From Lactobacillus sp. ESL0791 (GTDB lineage: Bacteria; Bacillota; Bacilli; Lactobacillales; Lactobacillaceae), in assembly GCF_029433255.1 (NCBI RefSeq), contig NZ_JAQTHU010000001.1, forward strand, positions 1,612,001 through 1,676,000: 64,000 bases of DNA. Direction: 5' to 3'. The position numbers and the translations under genes were made by a program. The notes beneath the pieces are model-generated. The model was not told the origin of the DNA. It ran no database searches and saw nothing but the letters and a program-made list of their open reading frames with translations. This document shows, in pieces, positions 44,570-52,288 of this stretch. The first letter of the stretch is position 1; every line of letters begins with the position of its first letter.

Positions 44570-45244
44570 TTAATACCAGCCGTTAGCCTGCCAAAAAGCC
44601 TTAGCTGCAGCCCATGAACCATAACGGCTAGTAACATAATTATCTGCAGCCTGTTCTTGGTTGGCTGCGGAATAATCACCGTTAAGATATGAAGCTGATA
44701 ACTGATATTTGCCGACATATTGACCATTTTGTACACTGTATGAGCCGCCGGATTCCTGATTAGCAATCCATGCCTTGGCACTTGCGTCAGAATCCGAAGC
44801 AACGTTAGGCGTTGCTGTCACATTGTCTGTAGCTGCCGTATTGGTGCTAACAGCATCATTAGCATCATTAACAGTGTTTGAAGTTTGGTCGTCTGCAGCA
44901 GGTGCTGCGTTTTCCGGCTCGTAGCCCGGATTGACGTACTTGGCCATCACCCATTGATTTTTACCGAGATCATACCATTTATGACCCGCACTGTCACGTG
45001 CAGTTTTAATAACTTTCCATGAAGAATTACTTGATAAAACTTGTCCAGTAGCCTTAGGATGCTTGTAGCTGTCCCAAACTTTGATTGTATTGCCTTCAAC
45101 GTAGTTGACCGTGACAACCTTGGCATCATTTGCGACAGTCGCTGCCTGTGCATTATCTGCACTTACATTATTTACAGCAACTATTCCCGCAACTGATAAT
45201 GCTGCTACTGCTGCTTGCTTAACTAAGATAGATTTGATTTTCAA
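44570..45244 (-). CDS. apf: Aggregation-promoting factor-type surface protein
   Basis: The 224-aa precursor has a signal peptide (cut at AQAAT near residue 34). An SH3/SLAP-like segment with NTIKVWDSYKHP and GKNQWVMAKYVNP follows, then a Thr/Asn/Asp/Ala linker and a C-terminal lytic-transglycosylase-like Apf domain (IANQESGGSYSVQNGQYVGKYQLSA). Apf proteins are abundant, help cells aggregate and maintain shape, and have a mild wall-cutting fold. It has a strong-looking independent upstream region. Confidence 0.85.
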   Translation of the reverse strand: MKIKSILVKQAAVAALSVAGIVAVNNVSADNAQAATVANDAKVVTVNYVEGNTIKVWDSYKHPKATGQVLSSNSSWKVIKTARDSAGHKWYDLGKNQWVMAKYVNPGYEPENAAPAADDQTSNTVNDANDAVSTNTAATDNVTATPNVASDSDASAKAWIANQESGGSYSVQNGQYVGKYQLSASYLNGDYSAANQEQAADNYVTSRYGSWAAAKAFWQANGWY

Positions 45245-45523
45245 AAAAATTCTCTCCTTATTTAATACACATGCACAATCTGGCTGAAAAAATTCTCACA
45301 TCACCAAATTGATTGTCTACATACTACAACCATAAAATTTCAGAAGCATAACAGAAAGCCTACTCGGACATTAAGATGCGGTTACTTAACGAAAAATTTT
45401 GTAATATTGTAAAATAAGCCTGAATGCGGTTTAGCTCCTGCTAAAACAAGAATTCTGCTGTTTTTGCATAAGCCAAATAAGTCTCTAAGCACTAGCTGCT
45501 GCAACATAACTGCAACAGTTCAA

Positions 45524-45549
45524 TGCAAATATTGCACAATCGTGCTATA
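45524..45549 (+). promoter_or_regulatory. Promoter and operator-like dyad before the 38-aa gene
   Basis: The palindrome TGCAA ATA TTGCA (45524-45536) lies just before an extended -10 box TGCTATAGT. TGCAAC occurs twice more within 30 bases upstream. The set could be a regulator site overlapping the promoter. Confidence 0.45.
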
Positions 45550-45584
45550 GTTAACTTATAATTTTTACAGAAAGAAGAAGGAAA

Positions 45585-45701
45585 ATGAGCAAATACGTTG
45601 TTAAATTAGACGAAAAAGACCTGCAAATGATTAAAGACTGTCATTCCAAGAACCCGTCAATCACCAAGGCGATGAATGAAGCCAAAAAAGTAGAAGATTA
45701 A
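45585..45701 (+). CDS. Conserved-looking 38-aa small protein
   Basis: The gene is MSKYVVKLDEKDLQMIKDCH and so on, ending AKKVED. It has AGAAGGA before the ATG, an extended -10 promoter and a terminator 13 bases after the stop, so it is a full transcription unit. The sequence is charged, with two likely short helices. It has no membrane segment or known domain. I do not recognise the family. Confidence 0.65.
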   Translation: MSKYVVKLDEKDLQMIKDCHSKNPSITKAMNEAKKVED

Positions 45702-45713
45702 TCTTTGTAAGAT

Positions 45714-45742
45714 CGTGGTTCGCTTCGGAACCGCGGTTTTTT
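45714..45742 (+). terminator. Terminator of the 38-aa gene
   Basis: CGTGGTTC at 45714-45721 pairs with GAACCGCG at 45728-45735 (one G-T pair), followed by TTTTTT. Confidence 0.8.
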
Positions 45743-45756
45743 ATTTGTCTTTCTTG

Positions 45757-45794
45757 GATAACGGTGTTATCATAATTTAGATAACATCGTTATC
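45757..45794 (+). promoter_or_regulatory. Double TetR operator
   Basis: Two 15-bp palindromes, GATAAC GGT GTTATC (45757-45771) and GATAAC ATC GTTATC (45780-45794), are set 23 bases apart, directly before the TetR gene's ribosome-binding site. They should be autoregulatory sites for that repressor. Confidence 0.8.
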
Positions 45795-45805
45795 CAGGAG
45801 AAAAA

Positions 45806-46342
45806 ATGGAAAATACTGAAACAGAATTAATCACCAAAACTATCAATGTCATCGACAAGCAGGGCTACCAAAACTTGTCCTTGCGCAAACTGACCAGCTC
45901 ATTGGGCCTAACCACCGGCGCCTTTTACAAGCACTTTGCAAGCAAGGAAGACTTGTACCAAAAAGTTACCAGCCAGCTGTCGCAGGAATTTATTGCCCAG
46001 GTTAATTTGACTGCCCCGAAACCCGCTAACCAAATTCTGCAAATTGCCGACTATTTCGTTCAACAGGTTGAGCTGCATCCCAACATCATGAACTTTCTTT
46101 TCTTTAACGAAGCGGCCGTTGCTGCCCTCAATTCTGAAGTCAGTGCCTACCCGTTTTTGGCAAAAATACGGGCCCTAATTGCTGACCTAGACGTAAAGTC
46201 CGGAACTTCCAAGCAGGACTTCTTCATTCAAATTTGGTCCTTCATTCAGGGCTACGCTTTTCTTATTCAAAACGGTGTGACCCATTACGACAAAACACTT
46301 GTCAAAACTACTCTACAGGAATTGCTGGGAGGTGAAAAATAA
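45806..46342 (+). CDS. TetR/AcrR-family regulator
   Basis: The 178-aa protein has the TetR helix-turn-helix near residues 24-46 (LTSSLGLTTGAFYKHFASKEDLY). The ligand domain is poorly conserved. Its stop overlaps the start of the next gene (TAATG), so it and the oxidoreductase form one operon. The double palindrome upstream is the probable operator. Confidence 0.9.
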   Translation: MENTETELITKTINVIDKQGYQNLSLRKLTSSLGLTTGAFYKHFASKEDLYQKVTSQLSQEFIAQVNLTAPKPANQILQIADYFVQQVELHPNIMNFLFFNEAAVAALNSEVSAYPFLAKIRALIADLDVKSGTSKQDFFIQIWSFIQGYAFLIQNGVTHYDKTLVKTTLQELLGGEK

Positions 46343-46926
46343 TGACCACTTTAATCATTTACTGCCATCCCTACGAAAAGAGTTTTAATCATGCAGTGTT
46401 GGAAGCCGTCACGGACAACTTGAATAACATAGAAAGAAAATACCAGATAATTGACCTCTATGCCGAACACTTTAACCCGATCTACGATCAGGAAGAGCTG
46501 CGCTTATTTCACAGCGGTCAGACCCACGATCCGCTTGTAACTGACTACCTTGCACTTCTTAAAGAATGTTCGTCCATTATCTTCATCATGCCGCTTTGGT
46601 GGAACAGCATTCCGGGTATGCTCAAGGGTTTCATCGATAAAGTGATGAAAGAAGGTCCGGGACTGTCGCACACAATTTCAAAAACCGGTGTGCATGGTGA
46701 GCTGACCAATATCAAGCATACCTATGTTTTAACAAGCTCCACCTCACCAAAATTCTACATTAGATTTTTTTCCGGCAACGCCATCAAACATGTCTTCATG
46801 AATCAGACCCTGCGCCAGCTGGGGATGCACGACCGGCACTGGCTGCACTTTGGCGGCATCACGAATTCTTCTTTAGCCAGAAGGAAAAAATATCTGCAAA
46901 AGATCAGCAAGTATCAGTTTAAATAG
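46342..46926 (+). CDS. NAD(P)H-dependent quinone/flavodoxin-fold oxidoreductase
   Basis: The 194-aa flavoprotein shows the NQO1/MdaB-type FMN fold: YCHPYEKSFNHAVLEAV at the N-terminus and IMPLWWNSIPGMLKGFIDKV in the centre. It probably reduces quinones or other electrophiles. Being coupled to a TetR gene suggests induction by the toxic substrate. The family is clear; the substrate is not. Confidence 0.85.
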   Translation: MTTLIIYCHPYEKSFNHAVLEAVTDNLNNIERKYQIIDLYAEHFNPIYDQEELRLFHSGQTHDPLVTDYLALLKECSSIIFIMPLWWNSIPGMLKGFIDKVMKEGPGLSHTISKTGVHGELTNIKHTYVLTSSTSPKFYIRFFSGNAIKHVFMNQTLRQLGMHDRHWLHFGGITNSSLARRKKYLQKISKYQFK

Positions 46927-46952
46927 CAAAACGGAAATAAAAAATAATCTGC

Positions 46953-46985
46953 AACCCAAAGTAAGACATTTAACTTTGGGTTTTT
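46953..46985 (+). terminator. Terminator of the tetR-oxidoreductase operon
   Basis: AACCCAAAGT at 46953-46962 pairs with ACTTTGGGTT at 46973-46982 and is followed by a T run. Confidence 0.85.
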
Positions 46986-47009
46986 GCTTACGGTAAAATT
47001 TTTATAAAA

Positions 47010-47023
47010 TGTAGCACGCTACA
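47010..47023. promoter_or_regulatory. MarR operator 1 (TGTAG-N4-CTACA)
   Basis: TGTAGCACGCTACA is a perfect 5+5 palindrome about 90 bases before the flavoprotein start. The same palindrome with another centre precedes the MFS gene, and a one-mismatch version precedes marR. Confidence 0.65.
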
Positions 47024-47111
47024 CTATTGCTAGAAGAAAAGTGCAGTGCTATAATTCCGATGTTAAGTCGAAGTGATTGATTTAACAAGTATCGTAATAA
47101 GGAGTGAATTA

Positions 47112-48890
47112 GTGACGATGCATTTAAAAGATGGTACATATAATGACCAGGCTGATGGTCATGGCGGCCCGATAAAGGTTGCTGTTACAGTACAAAATGG
47201 CAAAATTTTTCAGGTTAAAATAATTGCGCAATCCGAAACAAACGGAATTGCCGATAGCCCGTTAGCACAGTTGCCCCCAAAAATTGTCCAACAGCAGACT
47301 TATGATGTTGATGCAATTAGCGGGGCCTCAATGACTTCTGCGGGCATCAAGAATGCGGTAAAAAAGGCCTTAGTGCAGGCAGGTGCAGGTGTAACTGCGC
47401 ATGCCGAAAAAAGCGTTAAGCAAGAAAAAGCTGCTGCCACCCGGCAAATTACAACAGACGTTGCAATTATCGGTGCGGGCCCGTCAGGTCTTGCAGCCGC
47501 CGTGACAGCTGGCGAGCACGGCTTAAAGGCCGTAGTTTTTGAAAAGAATGCCAATGTCGGCGGCACTGGCAGCATGGGCATGGGGCCACTGGGAATTGAC
47601 ACCCAGATTCAAAAAGATAATTTTAATGATATTTCAGTTGAAGAAGCGTTTGCCGAACACATGAATTATACTCATTACCGGGTCAATGGTGCCTTAGTTA
47701 AGAAATATTTTGCTAAGTCTGCCGAAACAATTAAGTGGCTGCAAAACATGGGTGTCAAATTTGCTGGCGCCTTTCCTTATTTTAAGGGCGCAAATGCTAC
47801 GTGGCATATTGTGCAGCCGGAAGACGGCAGCACTCCAGGCCCTGCTGCCGCATCATGGATGAATAAACGGATGTATCATCAGGCAGAAAAACTGGGAGCA
47901 AAATTTTACTTGAAAACACCGGCAATTGGTCTTGTAAAAACAGGTGAAAGACTTACTGGCTTAGTTGCGCAGAGCGGTAATCAGACTTATGAAGTAAGTG
48001 CTAAATTTGTGTTGGTAGCCACTGGCGGCTTTGCTTCAAATAAAGAGATGCTGCACGATGAGCTGGGGCTGAACCTAAATGAGGACTTCTTTGACTTTGA
48101 GGTTCCTGGAATCACGGGCGACGGTTTAAAGATGATGTGGCAGGCCGGAGCCAAGAAAGACAAGGCTTCAGAAACGGTCGAAACTATTTTTTCATTGCCG
48201 CATAATATCCGCTACTTCCACAGTGATGCCGGTCTAAGACAGCCTAACCTGCTGATTAACCAAAACGGCGAACGTTTTATGAACGAAGCCGAAATGGGTA
48301 ATACGACTTATACCGGCAATGCCTTGATGCTGCAGCCTGGTCATTACGCCTACTGCATCATGGACGGTCAAATGCTGGATGAATATATGGAAACAGGCGT
48401 AGATATTGTCAATATCGTTTCCCCTGGCAATCCTTTTGGCGGGATTCCAGATGAAATTAAGCGGGCAGCTGCTGAACATTATGAAGGAATTATTGCAGCT
48501 AACACTTTAGCCGAATTAGCCGAAAAGTTAGCTATTCCGACTGGTAAATTGACTCAGGTGGTCACCGACTATAATAAGATGTGTGCTGCCCACCAAGATC
48601 CGCAATTCTTCAAACCAGCAAAATATTTGCGAGCAATTAGCGGTAAAGGCGGTTATATTGTGGGGAAATTTTATCTTGCGGCCTATGCTACTTTGGGCGG
48701 AATTCGCACTGATGAAAACATGCGCGTCTTTGGCAAACACAATCAAATTATTCCAGGTTTGTATTGCTCAGGTCAGGATGCTAACACGATTTACGGCGAT
48801 AGCTACAATTTCACACTGCCAGGTAATTCAATGGGCTTTGCGATCAATTCGGGCAGAATGGCCGTTGAAGCGATGGCCGAGCAAAAGTAG
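47112..48890 (+). CDS. Fumarate reductase/urocanate reductase-type flavoprotein
   Basis: The protein (592 aa) has an N-terminal FMN-binding domain with SGASMTSAG, the likely covalent flavinylation site. A flavocytochrome c/fumarate reductase FAD domain follows (VAIIGAGPSGLAAAVTAGEHG, GSMGMGPLG, and a C-terminal GGIRTDENMRV and YCSGQDANTIYG). Such enzymes reduce fumarate, urocanate or similar enoates as electron sinks. I set the start at the GTG at 47112, seven bases after AAGGAG; the ATG at 47118 is possible. It is read toward the MFS gene. Confidence 0.87.
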   Translation: MTMHLKDGTYNDQADGHGGPIKVAVTVQNGKIFQVKIIAQSETNGIADSPLAQLPPKIVQQQTYDVDAISGASMTSAGIKNAVKKALVQAGAGVTAHAEKSVKQEKAAATRQITTDVAIIGAGPSGLAAAVTAGEHGLKAVVFEKNANVGGTGSMGMGPLGIDTQIQKDNFNDISVEEAFAEHMNYTHYRVNGALVKKYFAKSAETIKWLQNMGVKFAGAFPYFKGANATWHIVQPEDGSTPGPAAASWMNKRMYHQAEKLGAKFYLKTPAIGLVKTGERLTGLVAQSGNQTYEVSAKFVLVATGGFASNKEMLHDELGLNLNEDFFDFEVPGITGDGLKMMWQAGAKKDKASETVETIFSLPHNIRYFHSDAGLRQPNLLINQNGERFMNEAEMGNTTYTGNALMLQPGHYAYCIMDGQMLDEYMETGVDIVNIVSPGNPFGGIPDEIKRAAAEHYEGIIAANTLAELAEKLAIPTGKLTQVVTDYNKMCAAHQDPQFFKPAKYLRAISGKGGYIVGKFYLAAYATLGGIRTDENMRVFGKHNQIIPGLYCSGQDANTIYGDSYNFTLPGNSMGFAINSGRMAVEAMAEQK

Positions 48891-48930
48891 CAGGGCAATT
48901 GTCTGAATTTGAATATTTTATAAGCAAAAG

Positions 48931-48944
48931 TGTAGTTTACTACA
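48931..48944. promoter_or_regulatory. MarR operator 2 (TGTAG-N4-CTACA)
   Basis: TGTAGTTTACTACA lies immediately before the MFS gene's ribosome-binding site (AAAAAGGAG). It is a perfect palindrome sharing arms with the site at 47010. Confidence 0.7.
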
Positions 48945-48959
48945 AAAAGGAGAAAATAA

Positions 48960-50363
48960 ATGGCGAATAAGATTAAACAAATCTCCGCTAAAAAACGTAA
49001 TCTAATGATGGTAGTGTTACTCTTTGGGGCTTTCGTGGCACTGTTAGCGGAAACCTTTTTGAATAATGCCCTGCCAACCATCATGAAATCTTTTGGTGTT
49101 AGTCAGGGGGTAGCCCAGTGGCTAACAACCGCCTACCTGCTTGTGGTTGGGTTAATGATTCCGATGTCCGCATGGATCTATGAATCTTTTAGCCTGAAGC
49201 AGAATTATTTGACAATGATGGGCATCTTCTTTGTTGGTTCAGTTATTTGTGTGTTCGCACCAAATTTCCCGGTTTTATTGACAGGGCGCATCATTGAAGC
49301 AGTTGCTGCGGGCGGCCTGATGCCTTTCATTCAGAACGTTATTTTAATGATGTTCCCGCCGGAAAAGCGTGGCATGGCCATGGGAATTACCGGTTTAGTA
49401 ATCGGCTTTGGACCAGCTATTGGGCCGACAATTTCCGGTTTAATCTTAAAATATTCCGGTTGGCAGATGCTGTTTATTATTTTGAGCATTGTTAGTGGGA
49501 TTACCGGCTTTTGTGCAATTTTCGCGATGCAAAATATCACGACGCCGCACATGAGCAGTACAGATGTAATTTCTTTTATTGAGTCAATTTTAGGATTCGG
49601 GATGATTCTGTATGCCCTGTCAGAAATTGGCAATACGGGCAAAATAACCCTAACACTAGGACTGGTTTTCGTAATTGGCCTGGTAATCATGTACCTGTTC
49701 TGCCGGCGGCAATTACACTTAACGGAACCGCTATTAGACATTCGGGTATTTAAGAATCTGAAATTTGACCTGTGTACCCTCCTCAGCACAATCAGCAATA
49801 TTGCGATGGTTGGCGTTGAACTAGTTCTGCCGCTTTATTTGCAGACAACCCGCGGCGAAACGGCCCTCACTTCTGGTTTAGTTATGATGCCCGGGGCTTT
49901 GATAATGATTGTCTGCAATCCGGTGTCCGGCAGTCTGTATGACAAGATGGGAATTAAAAAACTGTCCTTATTTGGCTTTACCATGCTTTTACTGGGAACA
50001 ATTCCAATGCTCTGGTTCAATCCGCAAACTAGTCTGCTAGTAATCGGGCTTTGTTATGCCCTGCGAATGGTCGGTATTTCCTTTACCATGATGACGACCT
50101 TTACCGCCGGAATTAATCAAGTTACGGGACAACTGACCGCACACGCCAATGCCGGTTCATCAACAATCAGGCAGATTGGCGGGTCGCTTGGCACAGCATT
50201 AGCCATGCTGGTAATTACCTTGAGTTCGGCTAATGCCGGTGCTAATCACAGTGTGGCCTTAGCTAGAGGTTACCGCTGGGGTTTCATTCTAATGCTTATT
50301 TTTGCAATTATCGGCTTGATCGGTTCAATCTTTTTACCGACAGCCAAGGAAGAAAACAAGTAG
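48960..50363 (+). CDS. MFS multidrug transporter (DHA2, EmrB/QacA type)
   Basis: The 467-aa protein has about 14 membrane helices. The motif LETFLNNALPTIMKSF is in helix 1, and GLVIGFGPAIGPTISGLIL is the family's antiporter motif C. It exports lipophilic compounds in exchange for protons. It lies between the flavoprotein and marR in the same direction, each with its own operator-like site. Confidence 0.9.
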   Translation: MANKIKQISAKKRNLMMVVLLFGAFVALLAETFLNNALPTIMKSFGVSQGVAQWLTTAYLLVVGLMIPMSAWIYESFSLKQNYLTMMGIFFVGSVICVFAPNFPVLLTGRIIEAVAAGGLMPFIQNVILMMFPPEKRGMAMGITGLVIGFGPAIGPTISGLILKYSGWQMLFIILSIVSGITGFCAIFAMQNITTPHMSSTDVISFIESILGFGMILYALSEIGNTGKITLTLGLVFVIGLVIMYLFCRRQLHLTEPLLDIRVFKNLKFDLCTLLSTISNIAMVGVELVLPLYLQTTRGETALTSGLVMMPGALIMIVCNPVSGSLYDKMGIKKLSLFGFTMLLLGTIPMLWFNPQTSLLVIGLCYALRMVGISFTMMTTFTAGINQVTGQLTAHANAGSSTIRQIGGSLGTALAMLVITLSSANAGANHSVALARGYRWGFILMLIFAIIGLIGSIFLPTAKEENK

Positions 50364-50432
50364 TGCTGACAAATTAATAAAAGGTCCGATTTAAGCCGTG
50401 AATTCGGACTACAAGTTGTATTTTGAAAATAA

Positions 50433-50446
50433 TCTAGTAAACTACA
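50433..50446. promoter_or_regulatory. MarR operator 3 (one mismatch)
   Basis: TCTAGTAAACTACA differs from TGTAG-N4-CTACA at one position and lies 18 bases before the marR ATG. A second dyad TACAAGTTGTA (50410-50420) is close by. Confidence 0.6.
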
Positions 50447-50464
50447 TACTTGTGAGGTAACTAA

Positions 50465-50917
50465 ATGCAAGAATTCACGAGAGAAATTGGACCACAAATT
50501 AAGATTGCCAACACTTTGATTGAAAAAGAACTGAACCAGCGGATTTTGAACTTGTTTAGTGATTATAATTTAACTGGCGTACAGAGTATGCTGCTCGTTT
50601 CCCTGTATGAAGCAGGAAAGCAGCCAGTAATTCAGAAGGAATTAGCGGATCGCTTCGTTCTTAGTCATCCGACAATCAGAAGTATTGTGCGGCGATTAGA
50701 AAAAGCGGGCCTGGTTGAAGTCGGCCACCTTGAAAGTGACCGCAGACAGGTCACGCTCGCTCTGACAAGTCAAGCACAAAAGTTGATGGTCGCGCGGATC
50801 GATGAGATCTATGACGTAATGAATGATGTTAATCAGCAGATCATCGCCGGCATGAGCGAAAAAGATGCGGCTACTTTGGCCAAGATGCTTTCCGTGATAA
50901 TTAGTAATTTTAAATAG
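50465..50917 (+). CDS. MarR-family transcriptional regulator
   Basis: The 150-aa winged-helix regulator has KELADRFVLSHPTIRSIVRRLEKAGLVE as recognition helix and wing, then ESDRRQVTLALT. Members repress efflux and detoxification genes until a ligand binds. Repeated operators upstream of it and of the two preceding genes suggest it controls all three. It ends in a strong bidirectional terminator. Confidence 0.9.
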   Translation: MQEFTREIGPQIKIANTLIEKELNQRILNLFSDYNLTGVQSMLLVSLYEAGKQPVIQKELADRFVLSHPTIRSIVRRLEKAGLVEVGHLESDRRQVTLALTSQAQKLMVARIDEIYDVMNDVNQQIIAGMSEKDAATLAKMLSVIISNFK

Positions 50918-50935
50918 TTTTTCAGCAAAGAAGCT

Positions 50936-50972
50936 AAAACCCCGAAATTAGATCAACTAACTTCGGGGTTTT
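50936..50972. terminator. Bidirectional terminator after marR
   Basis: AAAACCCCGAA at 50936-50946 pairs perfectly with TTCGGGGTTTT at 50962-50972. It serves marR and the converging dehydrogenase. Confidence 0.88.
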
Positions 50973-51023
50973 ACTATGGCTAAATTAAGTCAAAATTGAA
51001 TTTTATAATTTATGTGATCGTGA

Positions 51024-52022
51024 TTAACTCAACTTAACATCATTATTAGTGTGACCAGTTTTTAGGACCTGGTGAAAGTTTTCGTAACTGATCCGAATCA
51101 TGTCGGTCAGAGCCGGGCTGGTATATGAACCAATATGCGGCGTCATCAGGACTTTAGGATACAGTTCCTGCAGCTGTTTGGCCAACGGATCTGTAATTTC
51201 ACCATCAAACTTATGGCCCAAAACAGCCGTTTCATTCGGCAGAACATCGGTCGCAAAGCCAGCAAGCTTGCCCGATTTAATAGCCGCAATAATTGCTGGA
51301 TAATCCGCCAGCTGCGTCCTGGCCGTGTTAACCAAAATTGCCCCGTCCTTCATTTTATTCAAAAATTCGGCATTGATCATCTGATCATTTTTTCCAGGAA
51401 AATAGGGTGTGTGAATTGAAACAATATCGGACTTTTGCAACAATTCATCCTGACTGACGAAGGTTACAAATTGCTTGGCAAAATCACTTGGATATGGATC
51501 ATAGCCCAAAACCGTCGTGCCCATGCCATGATAAAGCTTGGCCTCGGTCGCGCCAATGCGGCCCGTGCCGATAATTCCCACCGTACCTGAATGAATCTCC
51601 CGGGCAAACATGCTGCTGCGAACACGAAAATCGCCCTGATTGGTTTCGTTAGCAGCTAAATTGGTATGGCGAAAAAGCATCATGCCTAAGGTCATAGCCA
51701 GCTCGGCAACCGCATATGGCGAATATGCCGGAACCCGCGCCACCTTCATGTCGTATTTGGCCGCAGCTTTCAAGTCAATATGGTTGTAACCAACCGTACG
51801 GGTAAAAATATACTTAATGCCCCACTCATTCAGTTTGGCAAGATTAACGGCATCAGCCTTGCAGTTGGCCCGCAGCAAGACGGCATCCGCGCCTTTAGCC
51901 GTATCAATATTGTCGTGCGTTAACAGGTCCGACTCCAGCTTTAAATCATAATTATATTTATTTAACTTTTTAAAATATGGCACTTCATTTTTACGAACAC
52001 CATAAGCAACAATCTTAAACAT
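51024..52022 (-). CDS. D-2-hydroxyacid dehydrogenase
   Basis: The enzyme (332 aa) belongs to the D-lactate/D-2-hydroxyisocaproate dehydrogenase family. GIIGTGRIGATEAKLYHGMG is the NAD-binding Rossmann motif, NTARTQLAD follows, and the catalytic histidine is in MTPHIGSYT. Arg near TRTVGYNHID is also conserved. It reduces 2-oxo acids to D-hydroxy acids. I take the ATG at 52022; the GTG at 52034 has no better ribosome-binding site. Confidence 0.88.
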   Translation of the reverse strand: MFKIVAYGVRKNEVPYFKKLNKYNYDLKLESDLLTHDNIDTAKGADAVLLRANCKADAVNLAKLNEWGIKYIFTRTVGYNHIDLKAAAKYDMKVARVPAYSPYAVAELAMTLGMMLFRHTNLAANETNQGDFRVRSSMFAREIHSGTVGIIGTGRIGATEAKLYHGMGTTVLGYDPYPSDFAKQFVTFVSQDELLQKSDIVSIHTPYFPGKNDQMINAEFLNKMKDGAILVNTARTQLADYPAIIAAIKSGKLAGFATDVLPNETAVLGHKFDGEITDPLAKQLQELYPKVLMTPHIGSYTSPALTDMIRISYENFHQVLKTGHTNNDVKLS

Positions 52023-52173
52023 CTTTACTCTCACTCAATAATAAAAATAAACTAAAAATACGATAACAAAATAAATTTTACCAAATTTTTCAGAAAATTT
52101 TCACTAAAAGCACTAAAATTTACAAAAATAATTGATGATTTGCAGACTACAACCCTAAAACATTCACCTACAC

Positions 52174-52205
52174 AAAAATAACGTGCTCTGAAGCACGCCA
52201 TTTTT
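52174..52205. terminator. Terminator of the GH31 gene
   Basis: CGTGCT at 52182-52187 pairs with AGCACG at 52192-52197 around CTGA, with T runs on both strands. Confidence 0.75.
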
Positions 52206-52288
52206 ACGTTGATTAAACTTTTTACTTAGCCTTTAGCAAACCATAATCTGGCAACAATTAAAGCTATGTTTAAGTTCTTTATACTACT

